64,000 nt of DNA from PALSA-607 sp963737705 (GCA_963737705.1 CAVTTP010000006.1:124001-188000); one strand, 5' to 3'. Positions 43,832 to 52,716 are shown, counted from the stretch's first letter. Numbers and translations are program-made. The notes: generated by a model from the letters alone, not told the origin.

Positions 43832-44623
43832 ATGAACCGCCCGCGGGACGACGACGAGCGGCCGCCATCTCCCCCACCCGCCGTCTCTCCAGAAGCCGTC
43901 CCTCCTGAGGAAGATGGCGCGGGTCGACCCATCGGCCGCCGCATCGTGCTCGGCATGCTCGGCCTCGGCGCGGTCGGCGTCATCTTCGGCAAGCAGCTCG
44001 AGAACGTCCAGAGCGACGTCCTGGATCCGGTCGTGCGCAACGACCCCACCGGACTCTCCGATCTGCTGCCCGCCGTCGACCGGTTCCGCTACTACAACGT
44101 CGCCTCCTCAGAACCGAATCGCACGGCCGCCGAGTACCAGCTGACGGTCGGTGGTCTCGTCGATCGCCCTATGACGTTGAGCTACGCGGATCTCCAGGCC
44201 CTGCCGCAGACCAACCTCATCAAGGACTTCCAGTGCGTGACGGGTTGGCGGGTGCCGCAGGTGCACTGGTCGGGAGTCGCGTTGCCCGACCTGCTCGACC
44301 ACGTCGGCGTCAAGAGCGGCGCAACTGCGCTTGAGTTCACCTCGTTCGACGGTGTCTACACCGAAAGTCTGACGCTGGCACAAGCACAAAGGCGCGACAT
44401 CATCGTCGCGCTGACCATGCTCGGCGCGCCCGTCACACGCGACCACGGCGGACCGGTCCGGCTCTACGTCGCCCCGATGTACGGCTACAAGTCGTGCAAG
44501 TGGTTGGGCGGCATCACGCTGGCCAACAAGGTAACGCCGGGCTACTGGGAGGACGAGGGCTACGACGTCGACGCGTGGGTTGGCAAGTCGAATGGCCGCG
44601 ACGACGATGCGCCGACGAGCTGA
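43832..44623 (+). CDS. Molybdopterin-dependent oxidoreductase, sulfite-oxidase/YedY-like
   Basis: This 263-residue protein has a Pro-rich acidic start and a single signal-anchor/Tat-like segment GRRIVLGMLGLGAVGVIFG (35-53). The SUOX fold carries the Mo-ligand cysteine C135 in KDFQCVTGWRVPQVHW, then FTSFDGVYTESLTLAQA and GPVRLYVAPMYGYKSCKWL. It should be an exported Mo enzyme attached to the membrane. It lies 2 bp upstream of a cytochrome b gene that probably accepts or donates its electrons, an arrangement resembling MsrPQ. The substrate is unknown. Confidence 0.9.
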   Translation: MNRPRDDDERPPSPPPAVSPEAVPPEEDGAGRPIGRRIVLGMLGLGAVGVIFGKQLENVQSDVLDPVVRNDPTGLSDLLPAVDRFRYYNVASSEPNRTAAEYQLTVGGLVDRPMTLSYADLQALPQTNLIKDFQCVTGWRVPQVHWSGVALPDLLDHVGVKSGATALEFTSFDGVYTESLTLAQAQRRDIIVALTMLGAPVTRDHGGPVRLYVAPMYGYKSCKWLGGITLANKVTPGYWEDEGYDVDAWVGKSNGRDDDAPTS

Positions 44624-44625
44624 CG

Positions 44626-45264
44626 ATGACGAAGACACGGCCGCCTGCTGAGCTACTCCGCTTCACCCGCGGCGAGCGATGGGTGCATCGCGCGACGGCC
44701 ATCCTCATGGGCATCTGCCTCGTGACGGCCGCGATCCTTTATATCGATGTGCTGTCGCAGTTGTTCGGCAACCGTGCCGTCATCGAATGGATCCACGTCA
44801 TCGCTGGCATCAGCTTGCCAGTTCCCATCATTTTGGGCCTGCTATCAAAGGCTTTTCGCGCCGACACCGGTCGTCTCAATCGATTCACCCGCAACGACTG
44901 GAAGTGGCTGCGGTCGCGTCAACGTCGTAACGGCGTGATCCCGGTGGGCAAGTTCAACGCCGGCCAGAAACTCAATGCGAACTTTCAAGTCGGCGCCATC
45001 TTGACGATGCTCGGCACCGGACTCATCATGCGCTTCGCGAACTTCTGGCCGGTGTCGCTGCGTACTGGCGCAACCTTCGTGCACGACTGGATGTCGTACG
45101 CGATCCTGGCCATGGTGTTGGGTCACATGTACATGGCCAACCGCGATCCGTACGCGCTGCGCGGGATGCGCACCGGATATGTCTCAACCTCGTGGGCGCA
45201 GCGCGAACACAAGGCTTGGGCCTCGCGCGAAATCGAGCGGACGAAGGCAACGAAAGGCAGCTGA
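44626..45264 (+). CDS. Cytochrome b561-type membrane subunit
   Basis: This 212-residue protein has four membrane helices with candidate haem histidines in GERWVHRATAILM (about 20), EWIHVIAGISLP (about 55), FVHDWMSYAIL (about 150) and VLGHMYMANRDPYALRGM (about 165). It resembles formate-dehydrogenase gamma and YedZ-like subunits. It is translationally adjacent to the Mo enzyme and most likely links it to the quinone pool. Confidence 0.88.
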   Translation: MTKTRPPAELLRFTRGERWVHRATAILMGICLVTAAILYIDVLSQLFGNRAVIEWIHVIAGISLPVPIILGLLSKAFRADTGRLNRFTRNDWKWLRSRQRRNGVIPVGKFNAGQKLNANFQVGAILTMLGTGLIMRFANFWPVSLRTGATFVHDWMSYAILAMVLGHMYMANRDPYALRGMRTGYVSTSWAQREHKAWASREIERTKATKGS

Positions 45265-45279
45265 CCGCCGTCCGGCAGT

Positions 45280-46098
45280 ATGGGGTTTATGCCCTTCATG
45301 CCAGGCCCACCGGACGTCGAAGGGTATGGCCCGGTCTGCCCCGTGAACGTTGCGCACCCGGTGATGATGCACCGCTGGGACACGTTGACGTTCTTGCACT
45401 GGTCGTATGAGCCGGACGTCGTTGCGCGGCTGCTGCCGGTCGGGCTCACTCTCGATACGTTCGAGGGCAAGGCGTGGGTCGGGCTCGTCCCGTTCAACAT
45501 GCTGGTGAGCCTGCCGCACACGCCGTCGCTTCCGTGGGCGTCGCGGTTCTGCGAGACCAACGTGCGCACGTACGTGATCGACGAGTACGGCCGGCCCGGG
45601 ATCTGGTTCTTCTCGCTTGATGCGTCGCGACTCGGCGCCGTCCTGACGGCGCGCGCGACCTTCCGGTTGCCGTACATGTGGTCGCGCATGTCGCTGAGGA
45701 GGTCCGGCGACGTCGTTACGTACTCGTGCTCACGTCGATGGCCGGGCCCCCGTGGCGCAAGTAGCAACGTGACCATCGACATCGGGTCGCCGTTCAAGCC
45801 AAGCGAACTCACCCAGCGCGACCACTTCCTCACCGCTCGATGGCGGCTGTTCAGCGTCACCGGGCCGGGGGCTTTCCGGGGATTTTCCGCGTCGGCGTTC
45901 TCGCGGGCCGGCGCCGGCAGTTGGCGGCGCTACGGCATTGCGCAACACGACCCGTGGGTGTTGCACCGTGCCACGGCTCGCGTCGTCGACGACGGCTTGG
46001 TGGCCGCCGCCGGACTTCCACAACCCGTCGGCGAGCCGCTCGTGCACTACTCGCCGGGCGTCGACGTCCGGATCGGACCGCCGCATCGGCTCAGGTAA
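45280..46098 (+). CDS. DUF2071 (YqjF-like) protein
   Basis: This 272-residue protein shows the family pattern HRWDTLTFLHWSYEPDVVARLLP, followed by WVGLVPFNML, FCETNVRTYV and GRPGIWFFSLDASR. The function of the family is unknown; its fold is related to acetoacetate decarboxylase-like proteins. It starts at ATG 45280. It is 15 bp after the cytochrome gene and may be co-transcribed with it. Confidence 0.85.
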   Translation: MGFMPFMPGPPDVEGYGPVCPVNVAHPVMMHRWDTLTFLHWSYEPDVVARLLPVGLTLDTFEGKAWVGLVPFNMLVSLPHTPSLPWASRFCETNVRTYVIDEYGRPGIWFFSLDASRLGAVLTARATFRLPYMWSRMSLRRSGDVVTYSCSRRWPGPRGASSNVTIDIGSPFKPSELTQRDHFLTARWRLFSVTGPGAFRGFSASAFSRAGAGSWRRYGIAQHDPWVLHRATARVVDDGLVAAAGLPQPVGEPLVHYSPGVDVRIGPPHRLR

Positions 46099-46212
46099 GT
46101 GGAGCGAGGTAGGTGGGTCGCGCGGTAAGTGCGGCGCGGTAATTGCGTGGCGCCCGCCGCCGCGCTGGGCTTACCCTTCGCGGATCCCCGAGTGCGAGAG
46201 GAGTTGGCCACT

Positions 46213-46263
46213 ATGACCGTCTTCGTCGTTGTGCGCGCCGCCCTCTCGCTCGGTATCGCCTGA
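46213..46263 (+). CDS. Possible 16-residue leader peptide upstream of rsgA
   Basis: ATG 46213 is preceded by GAGAGGAGTTGGCC, a strong ribosome-binding site, and encodes MTVFVVVRAALSLGIA before TGA. The stop lies in the loop of a perfect 10-bp hairpin (46247-46277), and the rsgA ribosome-binding site follows 14 bp later. The order resembles a translational attenuator. No protein homology can be claimed for so short a peptide. Confidence 0.4.
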   Translation: MTVFVVVRAALSLGIA

Positions 46264-46277
46264 CGCCATACCGAGCG
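46247..46277 (+). promoter_or_regulatory. Hairpin spanning the leader-peptide stop
   Basis: CGCTCGGTAT (46247-46256) and ATACCGAGCG (46268-46277) pair perfectly with an 11-base loop containing the TGA of the leader peptide. A ribosome on the peptide would mask the 5' arm. No T-run follows, so it is not an intrinsic terminator. Confidence 0.55.
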
Positions 46278-46303
46278 CCCACCTCACTTCGCAGGAGCGC
46301 TCG

Positions 46304-47428
46304 ATGTCTTTCGACTCATCGTTCGACGCCTCTGATCCGGCGTCCGACGACACCCTTGACACCCCATCCCTAGCAGCACTCGGCTGGGACGATTCACGTG
46401 CTGCCGAGCTGGCTGCGCTCTCATCATCGCGCGGCATCGAACTCGCAGCCGCTCGCGTCGCGCGCGTCGACCGAGGCGCTTTGACGGTGCTCACCGGAGT
46501 TGCCTCCACACGCGTACGCCCTTCGGGCCGGCTCTTCGAGCCGAACCCAGCTGGCTTCGATGAACCGGTCGGTACGCCGGCCGTCGGCGACTGGGTTGCC
46601 CTCGACGGCACCGTCGCTGTCGCTGTGCTCAGCCGTCGATCGTCGTTCGAACGGTCGAGCAGCAACCGCCAGACTGTCGCCCAGATCGTTGCCGCGAACG
46701 TCGACACCGTGTTTATCGTGGCGCCGCTTGTCGGGCGAGCGCGTCCTCGCCTGTTGCAACGCTGCCTCGCGATGGCGTGGCAATCGGGTGCCACACCCGT
46801 CGTCCTGCTAACGAAGGCCGACATCGCGACTGACGTCCCGTCGCGAGTCGCTGCTGCAGAGGCCGACGCGGTGGGCGCTGATGTTTTCGCGGTGAGCGCT
46901 GCAACTGGTGAGGGACTCGATGCGCTCGTCGGCTATCTCGCGCCTGGGCAGACCATCGCAATGATCGGGCCCTCCGGTGCGGGCAAGTCAACGCTCACAA
47001 ATGCTTTGGGCGCAGGCACGTTCGCGTTGCAGACAGGTGCGGTCCGCGACGACGGAAAGGGTCGGCACACTACGACCGCACGCGAACTTGTGGTCTTGCC
47101 GTCGGGTGCCGTCGCGATCGACACACCGGGACTTCGCGGCCTCGCATTGTGGGAGGCCGAAGAGGGCATCGGCACCGCGTTCGCCGACATCGTCGAGTTC
47201 GCTGCCGACTGCCGATTCGCCGACTGCGCGCATCATGGCGAGCCGGGGTGCGCGGTGGGCCGGGCGATTGCCGAGGGCGATCTCGATGCGTCGCGATTCG
47301 ACGACTACGAGAAGCTGTTGCGTGAGCAGCGACGACTCGAGACGCGCCGCGATGGCCGCGCCCGCGCCTTAGAACACGCGCGTGCGAAGGTTTTCTACAA
47401 GGCCGTCAAGCGACAGCCGCATCGCTAG
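46304..47428 (+). CDS. rsgA: Ribosome small-subunit GTPase RsgA
   Basis: This 374-residue circularly permuted GTPase matures the 30S subunit. The order is an N-terminal OB domain (VGTPAVGDWVALDG), G4 LLTKAD, then G1 GPSGAGKST and G3 DTPGLRGL. A C-terminal zinc site CRFADCAHHGEPGCAV follows. I chose ATG 46304 because GCAGGAG precedes it; the frame is open from 46229. The N-terminal 30 residues are acidic and not conserved. Its stop overlaps the convergent chemoreceptor stop (CTAG). Confidence 0.95.
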   Translation: MSFDSSFDASDPASDDTLDTPSLAALGWDDSRAAELAALSSSRGIELAAARVARVDRGALTVLTGVASTRVRPSGRLFEPNPAGFDEPVGTPAVGDWVALDGTVAVAVLSRRSSFERSSSNRQTVAQIVAANVDTVFIVAPLVGRARPRLLQRCLAMAWQSGATPVVLLTKADIATDVPSRVAAAEADAVGADVFAVSAATGEGLDALVGYLAPGQTIAMIGPSGAGKSTLTNALGAGTFALQTGAVRDDGKGRHTTTARELVVLPSGAVAIDTPGLRGLALWEAEEGIGTAFADIVEFAADCRFADCAHHGEPGCAVGRAIAEGDLDASRFDDYEKLLREQRRLETRRDGRARALEHARAKVFYKAVKRQPHR

Positions 47429-48486
47429 ACGAGTGCGCGCAGTTCGTGCGACTTCGCGGCGACAACGTTGGCGGCCTCGCGCAACCCGATGAGTGCTGAC
47501 GACGACGATTCGGCTGCTCGTGCAACGGCCGAGACTCGAGCGCCGATCTCAGCTGCCGTCATGCTCTGCTCTTCGACTGCGCTCGCGATCGTGGTCTGTT
47601 CTGAGTCCATCATCTCGATCGCGTGCACGATCTCTTCGAGTGCTGCTGCAGCCGCGGCAGTGTCTGCCTGGATCGCAGCAACTGTGCTGGTGATGTCCTC
47701 CGTCGCTTCGGCACTACGCCGGGCGAGTGTCTTAACTTCGCTCGCGACCACGGCAAATCCTCGACCTGCCTGGCCGGCCCGGGCAGCTTCGATCGTCGCG
47801 TTCAGGGCCAGCAGGTTTGTCTGGCCGGCGATCGAGCCGATCAACTGACTCACCGCCCCGATGCGATCACTCGAATCGCTGAGGCGTGCGACGAGGTCGG
47901 TAGCCGATTGCGCCGAACGCACCGCTCCTGCCGTGTTGCCGACCGCGGTCGCTGCGCTACTGGCGATCTCTTGGATGCTGTCGGTGAGTTGGTCAGAGCC
48001 GGTCGCGACTGCGTACGCCTGTTGCGATACCTCGGCGACTGCGTTCGCCAACAAGTCGGCGAACACGGTGCATGACTCGGCAGTCGAGAGCAGCTCGGTA
48101 GCAACCTTGGTGACCACCCCGCTGCCTTCGCGTGTGTGCGTTCGGTCTGACCAACTGGCAACGAATCCGCCGGCGATCCGGTCGATCGTCACATCCGCAT
48201 GTGCCTGACCCGACGTCGTCTTCGCAACGATCGGCACCGTCAGCGGGTACTGGCCGGCGGACCGGGAATCGGTGAGCGCGGCGCGGACGGCGTCGAGCAA
48301 CGCCCCGCCATGTGTGGCGCGCATCCGCTCGTCGAGTCTGCGGGACGCCGCGTTCTGGTAGACGACCGTCGCCTGCCGGTCGATCACGACGACGCAGCGC
48401 GGCGCCTTCTCGAGGATTTCGAAGACGTCGAATGCTGCGAGCGCAGCGCGGCCAGGCGACATCGGCGCGCGGCTACGTCTGGACAT
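47425..48486 (-). CDS. Soluble methyl-accepting chemotaxis-type receptor with PAS-like domain
   Basis: This 353-residue protein has no membrane segment. Residues about 20-115 form a PAS-like domain (ILEKAPRCVVVIDRQATVVY). The rest is an MCP signalling coiled coil with LLALNATIEAARAGQAGRGF at the tip and AVVASEVKTLARRSAEATEDI. It would sense an intracellular signal and control a CheA-type kinase. No che genes are in the window. I used ATG 48486; the frame extends to 48627 without similarity. Confidence 0.88.
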   Translation of the reverse strand: MSRRSRAPMSPGRAALAAFDVFEILEKAPRCVVVIDRQATVVYQNAASRRLDERMRATHGGALLDAVRAALTDSRSAGQYPLTVPIVAKTTSGQAHADVTIDRIAGGFVASWSDRTHTREGSGVVTKVATELLSTAESCTVFADLLANAVAEVSQQAYAVATGSDQLTDSIQEIASSAATAVGNTAGAVRSAQSATDLVARLSDSSDRIGAVSQLIGSIAGQTNLLALNATIEAARAGQAGRGFAVVASEVKTLARRSAEATEDITSTVAAIQADTAAAAAALEEIVHAIEMMDSEQTTIASAVEEQSMTAAEIGARVSAVARAAESSSSALIGLREAANVVAAKSHELRALV

Positions 48487-48599
48487 CGGTCCGTCCTCGT
48501 CGAGGGTCTGCGTTCGATCTGGTGTCGCCCCATCGGCAGCGGCGCGCAAGCGCTGAGCCAAAAGGGTGAGCCAGCTGGGCCCGGGGCAGCCGAGATGTA

Positions 48600-48629
48600 C
48601 CTTGGGCAGGCGCCCACACCTGCCCAAGG
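48600..48629. terminator. Perfect 11-bp hairpin between the receptor and an MFS gene
   Basis: CCTTGGGCAGG (48600-48610) and CCTGCCCAAGG (48619-48629) pair with an 8-base loop. It lies 70 bp beyond the MFS stop on the minus strand and may end that transcript, although no U-run follows. Confidence 0.55.
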
Positions 48630-48698
48630 CCCTATACGGCTGCTTAACGTGATCAACTTGCCGCCGGGCATCGTGATGAAGTGGCAGCTACCCAATGG

Positions 48699-49973
48699 TC
48701 AAGCGGCGGCGGGCGGGACGTCGGGCGGGAACTCGTCTGGCGATGGAGTGGGCGGTGCGTTCGGGTCTGAGCGATAGCGGGCGAAGGCGGGGACGGCGAG
48801 GCCGAGCAAGATGACGCCCACCACGCACGCCAAGCCGCCACTTACCGCGCTGAAGACCGGACTCGTGAGCGCTGCCACGCCGCCGGCCTCAAGATCACCT
48901 AGGCGCGGGCCTCCGGTAACCACCACGATGTTGACGGCGCTCAACCGCCCGAGCAACGCATCGGGCACGTTCTGAAGCAGCATGGTTCCCCGGAAGACCG
49001 CGCTCACCATGTCGGCGCCACCCGCAACGGCAAGCAACGTCGCGCCAAGCAACAAGGACCGGCTGATGCTGAAGCCGGCGATCGAGCCGCCCCACACGAC
49101 GATCGACACGAGCACGGCTAGACCCTGACGCCGCACGCGGGCCAGTGGTCCTGAGAACGCGGCGCCGATGAGTCCACCGATAGCGGGTGCCGCATAAAGA
49201 ACGCCGACTGTCCGCGCACCGCCGCCGAAGTGGGTAGCCGCCAGTGCGGGGAAGACCGCCCGCGGCATTCCGAAGATCATCGCGTTCAGGTCGACAAGGA
49301 AAACCATCGCGATGACCCGGTGCTTGCGGGCCCATCGCAAGCCCTCCGCAACGGCTGCGAATCCTGGAGGAGCGCCACCACCTTGCGGTGGCATCGGGCG
49401 CAACTTCACGATCGCGTACACAGCAATCGCAAACGTCGCAGCATCCGTCGCATACGCAGCCTTGAGGCCCGCGGCCGCGATGACAACGCCCGCAAGTAGT
49501 GGACCAATCGTGCCACTCAACTGAAACGACAGCTGGTTCAGCGCTTGCGCCGCTGGAATGCGATCCGCCGGCAACAAGCGAGGCACAAAAGTGGAGCGAG
49601 CTGGCTGGTCTATCGCGAAAAGTGCTCCCTGGAAGGCAATCACGACATAGAGCAGCCACAGTTGTCGAAGGTTGAGGGCCGCTTGCAACGCAAAGACAAA
49701 CGAGAGCAACGCGAGACCGGAGCTGGTGATGAGTACCAACTTCCGCCGGTCGACGGCATCAGCGAGTGAGCCGCCGAGTAGCCCGACGACGATAAGCGGG
49801 ATCGCAACGGTGAGCCCGATTGCACCGACCGCGAATGACGAATGCGTCATCGCGTAGACCTGGACCGGCACGGCCACGTTGGTCATCTGGTTGCCTGTCG
49901 CCGACAACCCCTGGCCGATCCACAGCCGCCGATACTCCGGCGATTCGCGCAGCGGTCTCAGGTCAGCAAGCAA
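48699..49973 (-). CDS. MFS transporter
   Basis: This 424-residue protein with about 11-12 membrane helices has the MFS loop GGSLADAVDRRKLVLI (motif A) near 70 and DQPARSTFVPRLLP at about 130. It resembles EntS-like exporters of siderophores or drugs. The start appears to be TTG 49973, with no better ATG in frame. The C-terminus is Pro-rich. The substrate is unknown. Confidence 0.88.
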   Translation of the reverse strand: MLADLRPLRESPEYRRLWIGQGLSATGNQMTNVAVPVQVYAMTHSSFAVGAIGLTVAIPLIVVGLLGGSLADAVDRRKLVLITSSGLALLSFVFALQAALNLRQLWLLYVVIAFQGALFAIDQPARSTFVPRLLPADRIPAAQALNQLSFQLSGTIGPLLAGVVIAAAGLKAAYATDAATFAIAVYAIVKLRPMPPQGGGAPPGFAAVAEGLRWARKHRVIAMVFLVDLNAMIFGMPRAVFPALAATHFGGGARTVGVLYAAPAIGGLIGAAFSGPLARVRRQGLAVLVSIVVWGGSIAGFSISRSLLLGATLLAVAGGADMVSAVFRGTMLLQNVPDALLGRLSAVNIVVVTGGPRLGDLEAGGVAALTSPVFSAVSGGLACVVGVILLGLAVPAFARYRSDPNAPPTPSPDEFPPDVPPAAA

Positions 49974-50040
49974 CCGCCCGCGCTCGGCCTTCAGCCCACC
50001 GGACGGCTGCTGTGAACCTCGCTTACCGTCGTCCGTCTCG

Positions 50041-50418
50041 TCAGCGGTCAGCCGAACCAGCCCTGCCGGCTATCGCACGCTCGATGAGCTGGACCGTCGC
50101 CAACGGATCGTCGACCTCGATCACCAACCGCTCGAAGTTGTCGTGTTCGAGCTCGATCACGACGGCATTGTCGCCGTGGTGAACATCCCAAAAGATTAGT
50201 TCGCCGTGCTGATGGAACGTACCGGCTGTGATGACGCCGGGCACATTGCTGCCTGGGCCGCGCCAGCCTTTCGACTCGTGCACGATGGTCGGATCGAACG
50301 ACGCACCCTGCACATGAGCCAACGGAATGTCGAGTTGGCTCTTCATGCTCCACAGCTTGTCGAGCCCTTGCATCACAACCGTCAACGTGTCGCCCTCGAC
50401 ACTGACGGTCGCCGCCAC
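50041..50418 (-). CDS. Conserved hypothetical protein, PH-like fold
   Basis: This 125-residue protein reads VAATVSVEGDTLTVVMQGLDKLW in parts, then SQLDIPLAHVQGASFDP, PGVITAGTFHQHGELIFWDVH and VVIELEHDNFERLVIEVDDP. This is a recurrent small actinobacterial family that looks like a bacterial pleckstrin-homology barrel. I used GTG 50418, where conservation begins; the longer reading would overlap the divergent GNAT-VOC start. Function unknown. Confidence 0.75.
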   Translation of the reverse strand: MAATVSVEGDTLTVVMQGLDKLWSMKSQLDIPLAHVQGASFDPTIVHESKGWRGPGSNVPGVITAGTFHQHGELIFWDVHHGDNAVVIELEHDNFERLVIEVDDPLATVQLIERAIAGRAGSADR

Positions 50419-50459
50419 GAGCCCTCCTCCGACGAAAGCCGGCGGGTTAGTCTCGGCGC

Positions 50460-51386
50460 GTGAACAACCCGAGACCACCGCTGGTCATGGCTGAATTATC
50501 TACCGCCCGGCTGGTGCTTCGTCCGTTGGATCCCACCCTCGACGCCGCTGATCTTTTCGAGATGGACGCCGACCCGCTGGTGCATCAGTACGTGTACGGG
50601 TCGTCGCCGAGCCACTCCATCGAGCAACTGCAGCGTCGCCTGGCCGCAGATCTCGACCAGAACGGCGGCATGACCTGGGCGGTACGGCTGCGCGACGACC
50701 CCACAGTGCTTGGCACGATCGGCATCTTCGCCGACCAAGGCACCACGATCCGCGGCCTGGGCTGGAGCTTGCGACGCAGTCACTGGAGTCAGGGACTTAT
50801 GAGCGAGGCGGCGTGCGCTGTCGTGCCCTTTCTGCTCGCACAGCCGGGAGTCGACGGCCTTGAGGCATGGGCCGACTCGCGCAACATCGGCTCGCTGAAG
50901 GTGGCCGTGCGCGCGGGCCTGGCCGAACGGGCCCGGTTGCCGCGGTCGTACGACGACAGTGTCGGGCAGACCGTCGTGATGGCGATCGCCGCGCAGCCGG
51001 TCGACCCGACGGTGTTCAGCATTACCGCGGCACTCGAGGTTCACGACGTCGAGGCGACGGCGCGGTTGTTGTGCGACGTGCTCGGAATGCACATCGCCTG
51101 GATGTACGGAGACCCGGTCGGCGTCGGCGAGATCGCCGTCGCCAGGTGGTCGGGGAGCGCAGGGATTCAACTGCGCCGCCGAGGGGGCGAGGTCAGGGCG
51201 TCCGAGGTGACGTTCGAGGTTGGCGTGTGGGTCGACGACATCCACGCACGCGTGCAGGCGGCCGGGCTGCAGGTGGTCGAGCCGCCCGCGGATCGCCCAT
51301 GGGGGCGCCGCGACTTCACCTTCGCCCTGCCAGAGGGCCACCGCATCGGCGTCTCCGGCGCCACGACCCCCGCTCATTGGGCCTAA
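50460..51386 (+). CDS. GNAT acetyltransferase fused to a VOC (glyoxalase-like) domain
   Basis: This is a 308-residue two-domain protein. Residues about 10-180 are a RimJ/RimL-type GNAT: TARLVLRPLDP, then GWSLRRSHWSQGLMSEAA and WADSRNIGSLKVAVRAGL. Residues about 185-300 are a VOC module: TAALEVHDVEATARLLCDVLG, GVWVDDIHARVQAAGL and WGRRDFTFALPEGHRIGVSG, as in bleomycin/fosfomycin-resistance proteins. The combination could modify and bind the same small toxic molecule. It starts at GTG 50460. Both domains look intact. Confidence 0.88.
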   Translation: MNNPRPPLVMAELSTARLVLRPLDPTLDAADLFEMDADPLVHQYVYGSSPSHSIEQLQRRLAADLDQNGGMTWAVRLRDDPTVLGTIGIFADQGTTIRGLGWSLRRSHWSQGLMSEAACAVVPFLLAQPGVDGLEAWADSRNIGSLKVAVRAGLAERARLPRSYDDSVGQTVVMAIAAQPVDPTVFSITAALEVHDVEATARLLCDVLGMHIAWMYGDPVGVGEIAVARWSGSAGIQLRRRGGEVRASEVTFEVGVWVDDIHARVQAAGLQVVEPPADRPWGRRDFTFALPEGHRIGVSGATTPAHWA

Positions 51387-51473
51387 TGACGGAGTTGGAA
51401 GCCCCACGGCGCTCAAGAGAGCGTCCTCGACCAACCAACTTGCGACTCGGGCCTCTCATGAAACGATGAACCC

Positions 51474-51962
51474 ATGTCTGTCATCGACGAGCTTCTCGAC
51501 AACAACCGCCGGTACGCGGAGACCTTCGTCGGCATGGTGCCGATCCGCCCGGCGAAGCGCCTCGCGGTCGTCGCGTGCATGGATTCACGCATCGACGTCC
51601 ACGCATTGCTTGGTTTGCAGGTCGGCGACGCCCACATCATCCGCAACGGTGGAGGCGTTATCAGCCCGGACGTCATCCGCTCGCTCACCATCAGCCAGCG
51701 GGTGACCGGCACCCGGGAGATCATCCTGATCCACCACACCGACTGCGCGAATCTCGGCCTCGACGAGATGAAGTTCAAGGCCGAACTCCAGGCAGAGGTG
51801 GGATTCAAGCCCGACTGGTCATTCGACTCGTTCACCGATCTGGAAGAGGATCTGCGGCAGTCGGTGTTGCGGCTGCGGTCGAACCCCTTCATCGCTTACA
51901 CCGACAAGATCCGCGGCTTCATCTTCGACGTGGCAACAGGCAAGCTCGCCGAAGTGATCTAG
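51474..51962 (+). CDS. Beta-class carbonic anhydrase
   Basis: This 162-residue enzyme interconverts CO2 and bicarbonate. The zinc ligands C35, H88 and C91 lie in VVACMDSRID and LIHHTDC, with the D37-R39 dyad beside them. The length fits the short actinobacterial type. The stop overlaps the convergent DUF3558 gene by 4 bp. Confidence 0.94.
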   Translation: MSVIDELLDNNRRYAETFVGMVPIRPAKRLAVVACMDSRIDVHALLGLQVGDAHIIRNGGGVISPDVIRSLTISQRVTGTREIILIHHTDCANLGLDEMKFKAELQAEVGFKPDWSFDSFTDLEEDLRQSVLRLRSNPFIAYTDKIRGFIFDVATGKLAEVI

Positions 51963-52609
51963 CTCGCGTTGAAGATGTCCTGGCAGAGCACACCTTCCTT
52001 GGCGGCGTAGGCAGCCGAGTCGGCAGGCGCGATCTTGTAGAACGGGTCGCTGCCGGTGTAAACGAGAGTCGTCTCCGGCGGGTCGGCTGGCGAGAGCTCA
52101 CAGGTCGTTGAGCCCTTGTGTGCCTCGACCCACGGGGTGGTGGCGCCTGGGACGGGCGCGAACCATTGCGCCTGGTCACCAATACCTGGCACCGGCGTCG
52201 TACCGGGACCGTTCACCGGGTTTTGGTAGAACTTCTGCGTCGGATCGTTCGCGTAGATGTCGATCTTCAGGTCCCCGCCGTACCACGAGCATTCGCCCGG
52301 GTTGTTGACGACCGGAGTGACTGGCGCCTTCATCAAAGCCTGGACGTCGGCCGGCTTGACCGCAGCGCATAGCTTCGACTCGTCGAGCGCGCCGCCTTTC
52401 CCAGTCGCGCCGGCAATCGCCGCCGCGGCGCCGGGCGGGACCGAAACACCTGCGGCTGCCGCGGCGGCCGCGATAGACGCGGCGGCCCCCGTAGCGCCGC
52501 CGCTTCCAGGTGAAGCCGACTTGCTCTTGCTGCACCCGCTCAATAGACAAGCCGTAGTCGCAACCAAGGCGATGCTGAGCAAGCTTGCGCTGCGTGAATT
52601 CGTCGACAT
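51959..52609 (-). CDS. DUF3558-type lipoprotein
   Basis: This 216-residue exported lipoprotein has a signal ending LLSGC, then an Ala/Gly-rich spacer. The globular part begins ESKLCAAVKPADVQALM and has GECSWYGGDLKIDIYAND and VEAHKGSTTCELSPADP, with cysteines placed as in DUF3558 proteins. Function unknown; it is anchored outside the membrane. Confidence 0.82.
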   Translation of the reverse strand: MSTNSRSASLLSIALVATTACLLSGCSKSKSASPGSGGATGAAASIAAAAAAAGVSVPPGAAAAIAGATGKGGALDESKLCAAVKPADVQALMKAPVTPVVNNPGECSWYGGDLKIDIYANDPTQKFYQNPVNGPGTTPVPGIGDQAQWFAPVPGATTPWVEAHKGSTTCELSPADPPETTLVYTGSDPFYKIAPADSAAYAAKEGVLCQDIFNAS

Positions 52610-52665
52610 CGGTACTCCCCTGGATAGCTCGAACTAACCTCGTCGCGCACAGTTCAGCGCCCGCG

Positions 52666-52683
52666 CGTAACGTCCCGGTAATT
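52666..52683 (+). promoter_or_regulatory. SARP-like direct repeat upstream of the AfsR-like gene
   Basis: CGTAACG (52666-52672) and GGTAATT (52677-52683) are heptamers with an 11-bp period, the spacing that SARP winged helices use. The site is 34 bp before the GTG start. A near copy is at 55763-55780. Confidence 0.5.
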
Positions 52684-52716
52684 CGCCCGCACACCGAGCC
52701 GCCTACCATTTCGTCG

